Positions 34,142-43,171 of a stretch of DNA of 64,000 nt are shown one piece after another. Location: assembly GCA_036725605.1 (NCBI GenBank), contig DAIMDW010000008.1, positions 1 through 64,000 on the forward strand, given 5' to 3'. The notes under the pieces were generated by a model. It was not told where the DNA came from and ran no database searches. It saw only the letters and a program-made list of their open reading frames with translations. The stretch comes from CALBTQ01 sp036725605 (lineage in GTDB: Bacteria > Lernaellota > Lernaellaia > Lernaellales > Lernaellaceae). Both the position numbers and the translations under genes were made by a program. Positions within the stretch are counted from its first letter, which is position 1, and each line of letters starts with the position of its first letter.

Positions 34142-35281
34142 CTACTTTTCCCCGAGAATGGTAATCGTCATCGTCTGATTGTGCAGTTCGCATTTCGCTT
34201 CCGGCGCAAACGGCGAGATTTCACCATAGGAGTAAAAGCCGGTCATTTTCACATGCTCACCCAGGATCTCCCGCACACCCTCAACTTCTTCTTCCACGCG
34301 TTGCGCCAGAACCATTTTCCGGCCGACGCAACTGATCAGGATCGCCAGTTCCGGAGAGGTGACCCCGAAATTGGACAGACTCGTTTTCGCCGCGCCCATC
34401 GCCCCGTCGATGAGCCGGTCGTAGTTGGCCTTCATGAAGCGCGCGTAAGCGCCTTCCGGCACGTCGCCGGCGAAGATCATGCTTTGGTCGTCCTCGTTGA
34501 CCGAGAGGATGGTGCGCACCACGCCGCTGCCCGGCTCGCCGGTGCGGATGCTCAGCGGGAAGCGCAGGCCCGCGGCCGGCAACCCCTTGGCATGATCGCC
34601 GAGGTAGCGCTTGTACAATTCCAGCGCCGATTTCCCCCCCAGTTCGTAGAGGATGTTCCCCTTCGAACGGGTGATGATCCGCTCCGGTCCGAAGGGGTCC
34701 CAACCGCCGAGCGAACCGTAGCCGACTTCCAACCGGTCGCCGTAAAAACCCACGGCGCTGACGATGTGTTGTTCGGCCTTGGCGCCGCGCACGACCCACG
34801 TTTCCTGAAAACGCGGTCCGTCGCCGGACAAGCCGCCGGTGACGGTCACGTGGGGCGGCAGTTCCTCCACCAGACCGCCGACCAGGTCGCTGCCGTTGAT
34901 CAGCAGGCCGTCGGAGAGAACAAAAACGTGGGCCAGGTCCTGATGGTCCAACAGGCGGGCCAGTTCGCTCCCGGCCTGATGGCTGCTTTCGATGTTGTGA
35001 ATTTCGACAAAAGCGCTTTGCACGCGGGTGTGTTCGAAGTAAACAGCGGTGACGACCATCGAGTCGTCGTTGACCTGGGTGTTGCAGATTTCCCCGGCGG
35101 TGGAGCAACCGCCGATGATAGCGTTCGGATATCGCTCATGAATTTGCTGAATATTCGCTTCTTGTTTGATGAGTGGCGTGCCGCCGAAAACCAACACCAA
35201 CTGGGCTTGCGAACCCAAAGTGTCGGTCGATTCGGGAAGCCAATGCCCCGAAGAATCGATACAAAATTGTTCGATTTTCAA
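34142..35281 (-). CDS. FIST domain signal-sensing protein
   Basis: FIST N plus FIST C protein of 379 residues, a predicted small-ligand sensor that works with signal-transduction partners. Visible parts: QAQLVLVFGGTPLI, YPNAIIGGCSTAGEICNT, VFVLSDGLLINGSDLVGGL, VTGGLSGDGPRF, the FIST_C segment ALELYKRYLGDHAKGLP and LAILISCVGRKMVLAQRVEEEV. The start is a TTG at 35281 with GGGGAGG at ideal distance; a GTG at 35305 would place that site inside the gene. First gene of a two-gene operon with the hybrid kinase. Related pairs occur in many deltaproteobacteria. Confidence 0.92.
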   Translation of the reverse strand: MKIEQFCIDSSGHWLPESTDTLGSQAQLVLVFGGTPLIKQEANIQQIHERYPNAIIGGCSTAGEICNTQVNDDSMVVTAVYFEHTRVQSAFVEIHNIESSHQAGSELARLLDHQDLAHVFVLSDGLLINGSDLVGGLVEELPPHVTVTGGLSGDGPRFQETWVVRGAKAEQHIVSAVGFYGDRLEVGYGSLGGWDPFGPERIITRSKGNILYELGGKSALELYKRYLGDHAKGLPAAGLRFPLSIRTGEPGSGVVRTILSVNEDDQSMIFAGDVPEGAYARFMKANYDRLIDGAMGAAKTSLSNFGVTSPELAILISCVGRKMVLAQRVEEEVEGVREILGEHVKMTGFYSYGEISPFAPEAKCELHNQTMTITILGEK

Positions 35282-35575
35282 TATACCCTCCCCATCCGGA
35301 ACCACATATTTTATCGGAACTTCTAAATGATCGCTTGATTATATTTTTTATAATATTTATTTACGAAATCGCAACCTCTCAAATGTGCGTTCTGCTATTT
35401 TTCGACGGTTTTGCCGATCATCCGTATCATTAAGAAAATAACTCTACCAGGGCAAGAAGTTCGTTCAGTCGCGGCACCGCCCCGCATCGTTTGATAACAC
35501 ACCTTGATATTTCGATGAAATACGCGGATAAACGTTAGCAGACCAGGCGATGGCCGATCCGCGAAACGGAGAAAA

Positions 35576-36295
35576 ATGACTTCGTCCGATCCGAAACGAA
35601 CGGTTCTGCTGTTTTCCGGCGGCGTGGATTCCACGCTGGCCGCCGTTCGTCTGGCCGCCGATTTCGCACGGGTCGACCTGCTCACCTACGGCAACGGGTA
35701 CGGGCACTATCATCTGGCGCGCACGCGCCGCCGCGTCGCCGAACTGTCGCGGATGTTCCCGGGGCGCTTTTCCCACGCCATCGTTTCCGTGCGGGAACTC
35801 TTCGAAGAACTGGTGGTCGATCGGCTCGCGGATAATTACGCGCGCTATGGTTCGGGATTCGTCTGGTGCCTGGGCTGCAAGCTGGCGATGCATTTGCACA
35901 CGGTGCGCTATTGCCGCGAAACGGGCGTCCGGCGCGTGGCGGACGGATCGTCGTCGGCGACCGGCGAGATGGTCGAGCAAATGCCGCTGAGCCTGGAGCG
36001 CGTGGGCGCGTTTTATCGGGAGTTCGGCATCGAATATTTTCAGCCGGTGTACGAGCAATCGCGCGCGGAGTCGATTCGCGAGTTGCGCCGCCTCGGCCTG
36101 CGCCTGGGCGTGCGCCTCGGCGATCGTTTTCTCGGCATTCAACCCAAGTGCCGGCCCGGCGAGTTGTATTATCTGCCGTTGTTGTTATGCGGCACGCCGC
36201 CCGTGCACGAGCAAGAGGCGGTCGCGCGGTTTTTCGACGAAAAACTGGCTCGGGGACGCGAATGGCTGACGCAATCCGGCGAGGGGCAGACATGA
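35576..36295 (+). CDS. PP-loop ATP pyrophosphatase-like protein
   Basis: A 239-residue adenine-nucleotide alpha-hydrolase fold protein with the PP-loop SGGVDS at residues 14-19, so it probably adenylates a substrate. It resembles QueC/TtcA-like enzymes in size, but the exact family is not recognised. Cys98 and Cys101 (WCLGCK) and Cys192 (PKCRPGE) could hold a zinc or Fe-S cluster as in related thiolases (inference). GGAG precedes ATG 35576. The ATGA overlap with the small membrane protein downstream suggests one transcript, possibly part of the carbamoyltransferase cluster that follows. Confidence 0.8.
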   Translation: MTSSDPKRTVLLFSGGVDSTLAAVRLAADFARVDLLTYGNGYGHYHLARTRRRVAELSRMFPGRFSHAIVSVRELFEELVVDRLADNYARYGSGFVWCLGCKLAMHLHTVRYCRETGVRRVADGSSSATGEMVEQMPLSLERVGAFYREFGIEYFQPVYEQSRAESIRELRRLGLRLGVRLGDRFLGIQPKCRPGELYYLPLLLCGTPPVHEQEAVARFFDEKLARGREWLTQSGEGQT

Positions 36296-36495
36296 ACGAA
36301 CCGGACGATCGCGTGACGAAACGTCTCCCGTTGCCGCGGGCGATCGGGGCGCCGTTGTTGATCGGCGCGCACCTGTTCTTCCTTGGCTGGACCGCCCTGG
36401 CGGCGATTTTCGCCCCGCGCTACCGGCCGCTGCTGCGTTTTCAGGTGAAGTACATGGGCGACGTGCTCACCCGGGTGAGACGCACTCGTCAGTAA
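36292..36495 (+). CDS. Small single-helix membrane protein
   Basis: A 67-residue protein, MNEPDDRVTKRLPLPRAIG, with one membrane helix (IGAPLLIGAHLFFLGWTALAAIFA) and a basic C-terminus. Family unknown. It was found by the ATGA overlap with the PP-loop gene. It ends seven bases inside the 3' end of the convergent GT-C-like gene (overlap 36489-36495). Confidence 0.6.
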   Translation: MNEPDDRVTKRLPLPRAIGAPLLIGAHLFFLGWTALAAIFAPRYRPLLRFQVKYMGDVLTRVRRTRQ

Positions 36496-37961
36496 CCGTA
36501 AATGTGATCCCAGACATCGAAGATGGGCGGCTCGCGTCGCAGCCATTCGGCGCGTAGGTCGACCTCGGGCCGGGGCAGCGGATAGTACAGGCGCGGCCAG
36601 AGCGCGCCGCCGGTGAGCTTGCGCCGTTGTTCGGCCAGTTCGGCGGCGCACTCGTCGGTGTGGAAGAACATCCACTCGCGCCGCTGCTCGTCGCTCAGGC
36701 AGCCGATCGTCGCCGCTTCGACCTTCGCCTTGGGGAAGCGCTCGTACCAGCGCTCGTCGACCGGCACGTCCAACAGCCGCGCGCTGAACACGAAACCCTC
36801 CACGATCAGCAACGCGCCGGCGAAGACGAGCCACCGGCGTTTGTCGCGCGCTCCTTCGACGAGCCACGCCACGCCCCGCACCGCCAGCACCGCCAGCGGG
36901 CCGATGACCAGCGCGGCGAAGGTGGTTTTGGGCTCCTCCCAATTCTCCTGGAACAGAAACAGGCCCAGGCCGCAGACGATCCAGCCGGTCAGCAGGCCGC
37001 TCAGGCGGCGGTCGGCGCGCCATTGGGCGATCCACCCGACGATCATCGCGGCGCTCAACGCGGCGCCGAAACAGAGGATCAGCACCAGCGGCAGCGTCCA
37101 GTACGTGGGGAACGGATAATGCGGCGTGCGCACCAGGTGATCGTGAAACGGCCAATTGAACAGCCCGTTGATTTTGAACTGCCAACCGAACAGACGATGC
37201 GCGAACTCCGGCCGGAAGCCGACGAACGAGTCGTACTGCGACGAATGAATGAGACACTTGCCGAAAGCGAATTTGTTCCACGCCAGGTAGGGCGCGATCG
37301 TCGGCACGGCGCCGGCGGCCATCAGCGCCAACCCGCGCCGCCCTTCGCGCGTGGGCAGGGCGTACAGCGCCAGCGCGGGCGCCAGCACGATCGCCTCGTT
37401 GCGGATGCCGCCCAGCGCGCCGTAGACGAGCCCGGCCAGCAACCACCGCGACGGCTTTTCCAACAGCAGCGCGAGCAGGCCCATGAGAATCGGCACGGCG
37501 ATGAAGTTGGCGTTGAGCCGGTCCATCGCCAGCATCAGCGGATTGAGCGCGACGAGCAGACCCAAGCCCACCGCCGCTTCCCGGCGCGGCCACAAGCGAC
37601 GGCCGACGGCGAAGGAAAGCAGGAACGTCATCGCGCCGAACCCGGCGTACAACAGGCGAAAGCCCAGCACGCCCCAGGCCAGGTAGGCGATCGCGAAGGT
37701 CACCCCCGCGCCGATGCGCTGGTCCTGCGAAACGATGCCGAAGGTCTGTTTGTCGACCAGATCGGCGGGCAGCCCGCGACGCGGCGCGGTGGCGTATTTC
37801 GCCTGGCCCCGCTGATCGACGAACACCGCCGGTTGTCCGGCGATGAAGGTGGCCGGCGCGGCGATGTAGGTGTCCCAGTAATCCACGCCGATGCCGACGA
37901 AATGGAAAAAGTAAAACACGAAAATCGCGACGGTCAGCAGCACGGGCAGCGCTTTTTTCAT
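36489..37961 (-). CDS. GT-C-like polytopic membrane protein, copy 1
   Basis: A 490-residue membrane protein with about ten hydrophobic helices. It starts MKKALPVLLTVAIFVFYFFH and has DYWDTYIAAPATFIAG near the first external loop, as in GT39/GT-C glycosyltransferases that use polyprenyl-phosphate sugars. The loop INGLFNWPFHDHLVRTPHYP and the later ENWEEPKTTF segment are shared with the 784-residue protein at 47206-49560, so the two are paralogues. ATG 37961 has GGGAGG upstream and overlaps the stop of the carbamoyltransferase (ATGA). Probable role: sugar transfer to a lipid or product at the membrane; not proven. Confidence 0.75.
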   Translation of the reverse strand: MKKALPVLLTVAIFVFYFFHFVGIGVDYWDTYIAAPATFIAGQPAVFVDQRGQAKYATAPRRGLPADLVDKQTFGIVSQDQRIGAGVTFAIAYLAWGVLGFRLLYAGFGAMTFLLSFAVGRRLWPRREAAVGLGLLVALNPLMLAMDRLNANFIAVPILMGLLALLLEKPSRWLLAGLVYGALGGIRNEAIVLAPALALYALPTREGRRGLALMAAGAVPTIAPYLAWNKFAFGKCLIHSSQYDSFVGFRPEFAHRLFGWQFKINGLFNWPFHDHLVRTPHYPFPTYWTLPLVLILCFGAALSAAMIVGWIAQWRADRRLSGLLTGWIVCGLGLFLFQENWEEPKTTFAALVIGPLAVLAVRGVAWLVEGARDKRRWLVFAGALLIVEGFVFSARLLDVPVDERWYERFPKAKVEAATIGCLSDEQRREWMFFHTDECAAELAEQRRKLTGGALWPRLYYPLPRPEVDLRAEWLRREPPIFDVWDHIYGY

Positions 37962-39631
37962 TGCGCCTCCCGCCCGTGTTTGACCAGACACGTCGCGCCG
38001 CCGACCAGCGCGGCCAGCGGCGTCTGCCGATACAGTTCCACCGCCGCTTCCGTGTCGGCGACGATCGGCGCGGTGTGCCGGTTGAAGCTGGTGTTGATCA
38101 ACAAACCCGGCTGCACGCGCCGTCCGTACGCGCGCAGCAGACGCTCGAGTTGCGGCGCCCCTTCGGCGTCGACCGTTTGCAGGCGCATGCTGCCGTCGGC
38201 GTGCACGGCGACGGGAAAGCGCTCGGCCAGACCGGCGCGCGCGGTGACGGTCGCGGTCATGAACCGCAGCGCGGTCCACAAAGGATTCGCGGTCGTATCG
38301 CCGATCTCGGCGGCGCGCACGACCGGCGCGAAGGGCATGATCGCGGGCCGGCCCAGCATCTCGCTCACCTGTTGCGCCGTGGCCGGATGCTGCGCGGAAA
38401 ACAAAATCGACCGATGGCCCAGCGCGCGCGGACCGAATTCCAGGCGGCCGTTGACCAGTCCGATCGCTTCGCCGCGTGCGAGCAACTCGGCCAGCAATTC
38501 ACAAGTCGCATCATCCAACGGCAGCAGGTGCGAGTCAGATCGTTGGGCGTCGGCGGCGGTCAACTCCCGCGCGGCGGGCCCTAAAAACGGATCGAAGAGC
38601 GCCGCGTGCGGCAACGGCTCGTCCCCGGCCAGCGCCGCGCCCACGCACAGGCCGCCGTCGCCCATGTGCGCGAACACGAACAGGTCGTCGACCGCGCCGC
38701 TTTCGGCCGTGACCTGGTTGAGTTTCACGTTGGCGAACAAACCGCCGGCCAGGCACAACCGGCGCGCGCCGCTACGGGCGAGCCAGTGGGAAACGAACCG
38801 TGCGACGCGCCGTTCGAGGCATTGCTGCAAACCGGCGGCGACGTCTGCGGCGGAAAATCCGGCCAAGGCGTAGTGCAGCCGGGCGTAGGAAGGAAAGCGG
38901 CGAAAGCGGATTTCCTCGTCTGCGTCCATGAGCAGCGCGGCGAAGATCGGCTCGGTCGCTTCGGGATTTCCCAGCGCGGCCAGCCCGGCGGTTTTGCCTT
39001 CGTCGCCCTCGACGAACCCCAGGTGCGCGGTCGTCAGGCCGTACAGCAGCGCCAGGCTGTGCGGATACGCGGTCGCCCGTAGCGGCGTGAGCGCCGATTC
39101 GCGCCACTGCCACACGGTCGCGCTGCGGCCGTCGCCGAACGCGTCCATCGTGACGACCAGCGCGTCGGCGAAGCCGGAACAACAGGCCGCGCCCAGCGCG
39201 TGAGCCCGATGATGGTCGATCAATTCCGGCGCAACGAAAATGCCCGCTTCGCGCAGGCTCCGGCGCAAGGCGCAAATCGACAATCGTTGTTCCATCGCGG
39301 CCAACGGCGGCCGTTGCGCCACGGCGTTTTGCCAGATCATGCTCAGGCGATTGGCGCGGCGGTTCATCGGCAGGCACGGGTCGGTTCGGCGATAGCGGCG
39401 ATCCAGCAGGCGATGCAGCGCGCGGCCGCTGCGTTCGGCGACCAACACCCGGCGCACGTCGTGCGCGTCGAGGCCCGCTTCGCGCAGGCAATAGCGAATC
39501 GCCGCGCGGGGAAAACCGGCCTGCCGTTTGCGCCCGGTCAATCGTTCCTCGCTGACGGCGGCGACGATCCGCCCGGCGTCGAGCAGGCACGCGCCGGCGT
39601 CGTGTCCGTCGTTGATCCCCAACGTTGTCAT
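37958..39631 (-). CDS. NodU/CmcH-type carbamoyltransferase, copy 1
   Basis: Carbamoyl-phosphate-dependent O-carbamoyltransferase of 557 residues, slightly shorter than many. N-terminal Kae1-like domain: TLGINDGHDAGACLLDAGRI, EERLTGRKRQAGFPRAAI, the metal-binding motif DHHRAHALGA (His140, 141, 144), LAGGLFANVKLNQ and HMGDGGLCVGAAL. C-terminal YrdC-like domain: LEFGPRALGHRSIL, MPFAPVV and LLINTSFNRHTAPIV. All expected motifs appear intact. Such enzymes carbamoylate sugars or antibiotic scaffolds. It is in an operon between a three-helix small protein and the GT-C-like protein, with both junctions overlapping. Confidence 0.92.
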   Translation of the reverse strand: MTTLGINDGHDAGACLLDAGRIVAAVSEERLTGRKRQAGFPRAAIRYCLREAGLDAHDVRRVLVAERSGRALHRLLDRRYRRTDPCLPMNRRANRLSMIWQNAVAQRPPLAAMEQRLSICALRRSLREAGIFVAPELIDHHRAHALGAACCSGFADALVVTMDAFGDGRSATVWQWRESALTPLRATAYPHSLALLYGLTTAHLGFVEGDEGKTAGLAALGNPEATEPIFAALLMDADEEIRFRRFPSYARLHYALAGFSAADVAAGLQQCLERRVARFVSHWLARSGARRLCLAGGLFANVKLNQVTAESGAVDDLFVFAHMGDGGLCVGAALAGDEPLPHAALFDPFLGPAARELTAADAQRSDSHLLPLDDATCELLAELLARGEAIGLVNGRLEFGPRALGHRSILFSAQHPATAQQVSEMLGRPAIMPFAPVVRAAEIGDTTANPLWTALRFMTATVTARAGLAERFPVAVHADGSMRLQTVDAEGAPQLERLLRAYGRRVQPGLLINTSFNRHTAPIVADTEAAVELYRQTPLAALVGGATCLVKHGREAQ

Positions 39632-39897
39632 GAGTCGCGACCCGAACAGAATCGGCGCGGGCACAGCACGCCGGCCAGACCCAGTGCGGCGGCCAGCGGG
39701 TAAACCAACGCGGGGCCGACCGAAACATGCAGCGCCATCGCCAGGCCGAAGCTGAACACGGGCAGCAGCAAAACGCTGAAAAATACGGCCCAGGCGAGCG
39801 TTCGCCACGACAGGAGCCGGCCGGTCAGCACGCGCGCGGGCAGCAGTCCGGGCAGGACGAACAACAACGGCGCACTCACCGGCAACAGCCAAGACAC
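39628..39897 (-). CDS. Small three-helix membrane protein
   Basis: An 89-residue hydrophobic protein (LLPVSAPLLFVLPGLLP, TLAWAVFFSVLLLPVFSFGL, ALVYPLAAALGLAGVL), family unknown. The start is GTG 39897 with GGAGG eleven bases upstream. Its stop overlaps the carbamoyltransferase ATG (ATGA). It may be the remnant of a larger GT-C-type N-terminus, since the 784-residue paralogue also starts with such helices, or a true small subunit. Confidence 0.55.
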   Translation of the reverse strand: MSWLLPVSAPLLFVLPGLLPARVLTGRLLSWRTLAWAVFFSVLLLPVFSFGLAMALHVSVGPALVYPLAAALGLAGVLCPRRFCSGRDS

Positions 39898-40011
39898 GGG
39901 CGGTCGATCCTCCGTCTCGGCCCGGCCGCGTTCGCCGCGCCGACTTTGCTTGAATTAATTGAGTGTACCATCTACTTTGGTGCAAACATCCTAGCATAGA
40001 GTCGGGGGAGA

Positions 40012-41430
40012 ATGAACGCGCACACCGGCGAGATTCGGGTTCTGCTTGTCGCGCCGCACTACGCGCAGCGCATCAGCCGCGTGGCGCAGACGACGATCGG
40101 CCCGCCGCTGGGCCTGGCCTATCTCGCCGCCGGTCTGGAACGATGCGGCATTGCCGTGACGATTCTCGACGCCAACGCCGAGCGCCTGAGCGACGAGCAG
40201 ACCGTCGCGCGGATCGTGCACGCCGCGCCGCAGGTGGTCGGCTTGACGGCGGTGACGCCGACGGTCGATCAGGCGGGCGCGCTGTGCGAAAGCGTGCGCC
40301 GGCAATTGCCGGAAACGTTGACGATGATGGGCGGCATTCATCCGACGATCCTCCCCGCGCCGACGTTGGAGAAGTTCCCCGCGTTGGATCTCATCGTGCG
40401 CGGCGAAGCCGACCAGCGCCTGGCCGAGCTGCTCAAGGGGTGGGCGGAGGGCCGGGCGTGGCGCGATTTCCCGGGCGTTTCGTTTCGCGACGAGAACGGC
40501 CGCCCGGCGTCCACGCCCGACGCGGCCCTGGTCGAGGACCTGGACGCGCTGCCTTTGCCCGCGCGGCATCTGTTGCCCATGCACCGCTACCGCAGTCCGG
40601 ACGGCGACCGGTTCACCACCATGGTCGGCACGCGCGGCTGTCCGCAAAACTGCATCTACTGCAGCGTCGGGCTCGCCTTCGGCCGCCGTCTGCGCCTGCG
40701 CGATCCGCGGAGCATCGTCGCGGAGATGGACGAATGCCGCGCCCGCTACGGCACGCGCGTGTTCGGCTTCATCGACGATACGTTCACCAGCGAGCGGGAG
40801 TGGGTGGTGCGCTTGTGCGAAGCGCTGCTCGCCGCGCCGACGCGCACGCGCTGGTTTTGCCTGACGCGCGTGGATAAAGTCGATCCGGAATTGCTGCGCC
40901 TGATGCGGCGCGCCGGTTGTTTCAAGGTCGAGTACGGCCTCGAGTCGGGCGATCCGGACGTGCTGGCGTTTTTGCAAAAGGGCATCGAGCCGCGACAGGT
41001 GCTCGACGCCTTCCGCTGGACGCGCGAGGCCAAACTTGACTCCATGGCGTTCGTTATGCTTTTTTCTCCGGCGGAAACCGAGCGCTCGCTGCAACGCACG
41101 CGGGAGTTGATCTGGCAAGCGGATCCGGATTATTTGCAGGTGTCGTTTTGCACGCCGTATCCGGGCACGCGCCTGGCACGGCTGTACGCCGAGCGGGGCG
41201 TTGAGTTGCCGGACGATTGGCGGCGGTACGTGTTTCTGGTCGATCCGCCGCCGGCGCATCCGCTCTTTTCGCGCGAGCGGATGTTGTGGTGGCAGCGAAA
41301 TTTACTGCGGGCGTTTTTCTTGCGTCCGCGAACGATAGGACGCATCGTCGGCGCGGCGGTGCGCAACGGCGGTTGGCGGGGATTTTTCCGCACGGCCCGG
41401 TTGAGTCTGCGCAGTCTGCTTCGAGGTTGA
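40012..41430 (+). CDS. B12-binding radical SAM enzyme (central cluster, first)
   Basis: A 472-residue enzyme of the BchE-like class. The cobalamin-type domain reads PPLGLAYLAAGLERCGIAVTILDAN, VVGLTAVTPTVDQAG, and MMGGIHPTILPAPTL. The radical SAM motif is Cys210, 214, 217 (TRGCPQNCIYC), with FGFIDDTFTSERE and FKVEYGLESGDPDV in the barrel. It belongs to a different branch from the four copies at 22-31 kb: the C-terminal SFCTPYPGTRLARLYAERG lacks their gRI...DW pattern. The last 60 residues are basic and Arg-rich. ATG 40012 follows GGGGGAGA. It opens an operon on the plus strand between the two carbamoyltransferase arms. Confidence 0.87.
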   Translation: MNAHTGEIRVLLVAPHYAQRISRVAQTTIGPPLGLAYLAAGLERCGIAVTILDANAERLSDEQTVARIVHAAPQVVGLTAVTPTVDQAGALCESVRRQLPETLTMMGGIHPTILPAPTLEKFPALDLIVRGEADQRLAELLKGWAEGRAWRDFPGVSFRDENGRPASTPDAALVEDLDALPLPARHLLPMHRYRSPDGDRFTTMVGTRGCPQNCIYCSVGLAFGRRLRLRDPRSIVAEMDECRARYGTRVFGFIDDTFTSEREWVVRLCEALLAAPTRTRWFCLTRVDKVDPELLRLMRRAGCFKVEYGLESGDPDVLAFLQKGIEPRQVLDAFRWTREAKLDSMAFVMLFSPAETERSLQRTRELIWQADPDYLQVSFCTPYPGTRLARLYAERGVELPDDWRRYVFLVDPPPAHPLFSRERMLWWQRNLLRAFFLRPRTIGRIVGAAVRNGGWRGFFRTARLSLRSLLRG

Positions 41431-41431
41431 G

Positions 41432-42478
41432 TTGAAAGTCGGAAATTCGAAAAGCGCGCCGGAAGAAACACCCGCCGCTCTGCAGGAACAATTGACGGCC
41501 GAGGCCGGTCTGTCGGCGGCGGAGGCGCGTCACCTGGCCTGGCTGTTGGCCGGGACGATCCGCACGCCCGACGGTTTGTTGTACGCCTGGCTCGACGGGG
41601 AACGCCCGGCGTTCGTCTATCCGGAAGCGTCGGGCTATTTGCTGTACCTGTTGTGCCTGTGGCGGCGCGACGAGGCGTGGACGTGGCCGGCGGCGCACGC
41701 CGAACGCATCGCCCGGGCGCTGCTGCGCACCTTGGGCGACGGCGCCGGGTTCGGGCGCGACGGGCAGACCTATTTGTTCGACACGGTGATCTGCCTGCGG
41801 GCGTTACAGGCCTGGCGGGAAACGTTCGCCGCCGACGCGCCGGCCGCGCCGCTGGAGCGGTTGAAGCGAACGGCGGTGTCCTGGTTGAAGACGCGCGCGA
41901 GCGTCTGGCCGCCGGAAGCGGCGGGCGGTCATTGGTCGGCCTCGTTCAGCCCGCACTTGCTCAAGTGTCTGGCGCCGTTGGCCGACGCGCTGGGCGATGA
42001 ATTGCCGCGGTTGGTCGAATTGTTCGTCGACCGCTTTTTCCGCGACGGCTTTTTTCACGTCGATCAGGCGCGCACGAAGGTTTATCTGCACGCGCATTGC
42101 TACGCGCTCGAAGGCCTGCTGACGCTCGCGCCGGCGCAGCGCGAACCGTACGCGCCGTTGCTGATCGAGGCCGCCGACCGCCTCGCCGGGTTGCAGCAAC
42201 CTGACGGAGCGCTGCCTAATTGGCGGCCGCCGTGCGGCGACTTCGATTATCCGGCCGATGCGATCGCGCAGGCGGTGCGCATCTGGCAGTGCCTCGACGA
42301 TGCGCGTTATGCCGCGCCGATCGACGCCGGGCTGACGCGGTTGGCGGCGTTGGGCGACGAGGCGGGCGGCGTGCGATACTCGACGAGGCTGCCGCACCGC
42401 AATTCCTGGGCGACGATCTTTGCGCTGCAGGCGTGGCGTTGGCGGCGCGAACCCGCGCGGATGGAGATCATAATATGA
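41432..42478 (+). CDS. Alpha/alpha-toroid-like protein of unknown function
   Basis: A 348-residue helical protein without a recognised family. Repeated Trp- and Leu-rich helices (FVYPEASGYLLYLLCLWRRD, FLFDT-like YLFDTVICLRALQAW, KVYLHAHCYALEGLL, LAGLQQPDGALPNWRP) suggest an alpha/alpha barrel as in terpenoid cyclases, epimerases or glycosidases. LQQPDGALPNW resembles the QW-type repeats of terpene cyclases only loosely. The start is TTG 41432, two bases after the previous stop, with GAGG upstream. Its stop overlaps the glycosyltransferase start (ATGA). Confidence 0.7.
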   Translation: MKVGNSKSAPEETPAALQEQLTAEAGLSAAEARHLAWLLAGTIRTPDGLLYAWLDGERPAFVYPEASGYLLYLLCLWRRDEAWTWPAAHAERIARALLRTLGDGAGFGRDGQTYLFDTVICLRALQAWRETFAADAPAAPLERLKRTAVSWLKTRASVWPPEAAGGHWSASFSPHLLKCLAPLADALGDELPRLVELFVDRFFRDGFFHVDQARTKVYLHAHCYALEGLLTLAPAQREPYAPLLIEAADRLAGLQQPDGALPNWRPPCGDFDYPADAIAQAVRIWQCLDDARYAAPIDAGLTRLAALGDEAGGVRYSTRLPHRNSWATIFALQAWRWRREPARMEIII

Positions 42479-43152
42479 CGCGCTACACGGTGCTGGTTCC
42501 CTGCCACAACGAAGAGGGCGCGCTGGCAAGCGTGTTGGCCGGCGTGCGCGCCGCGTTGCCCGACGCGCAGCTCATCGTGGTCGACGACGGTTCGACCGAC
42601 CGCACCGCGCAAATCGCCGCGGCGACCGAGGGCGTTCAGTTGCTGACGATGGACGTCAACGCGGGCAAGGGCGCGGCGTTGCGCAAGGCGTTTCCCGTTG
42701 CGCGCGGGGCGTCGCTGGTGTTCATCGACGGCGACGGACAGGACGATCCGGCCGACCTGGCGGCGATGTGCGCGGCGGCGGAAAACGGCGCGCGGTTCGT
42801 CAACGGCTCGAAGTTCATCGGCCGCATCGAACGCGGCGGCATCTCGCGGCCCAACTACTGGGGCAACCGCTTTATGAGCGGCCTGATCAGCCTGCTGTTC
42901 GGCGCGCGCGTCACCGATTCGCAAAGCGGCTTTCGCATCATCGAGCGGGCGGTCGTCGAGCAGATGACCCTGCGGGCCGACGAATACGAAATCGAAACGG
43001 AGATGTTGTGTCAGGCGTTGAAGGCGGGCGTGGCGGTCACGGAACTGCCGGTCACGCGCAAGGCCCGGTTGGCCGGCGCGACGGGCTTCAAACGCGTGCG
43101 CAACGGATTGCGGATTTTGGCGACGATCGTCCGACAGCGCTTCACCCGCTGA
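42475..43152 (+). CDS. Glycosyltransferase family 2 (DPM1-like)
   Basis: A 225-residue GT-A glycosyltransferase. The UDP/GDP-sugar-binding start YTVLVPCHNEEGALASVL, the motif LIVVDDGSTDRTAQIA and the DxD-like FIDGDGQDDPADL are typical of dolichol/polyprenol-phosphate mannosyltransferase-type enzymes. It lacks the C-terminal membrane helices of some relatives. It could charge a polyprenyl carrier for the two GT-C-like proteins in the cluster, which would explain their presence (inference). Coupled to the previous gene by ATGA. Confidence 0.92.
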   Translation: MTRYTVLVPCHNEEGALASVLAGVRAALPDAQLIVVDDGSTDRTAQIAAATEGVQLLTMDVNAGKGAALRKAFPVARGASLVFIDGDGQDDPADLAAMCAAAENGARFVNGSKFIGRIERGGISRPNYWGNRFMSGLISLLFGARVTDSQSGFRIIERAVVEQMTLRADEYEIETEMLCQALKAGVAVTELPVTRKARLAGATGFKRVRNGLRILATIVRQRFTR

Positions 43153-43171
43153 ACGACGAGGCGGATGTTTC

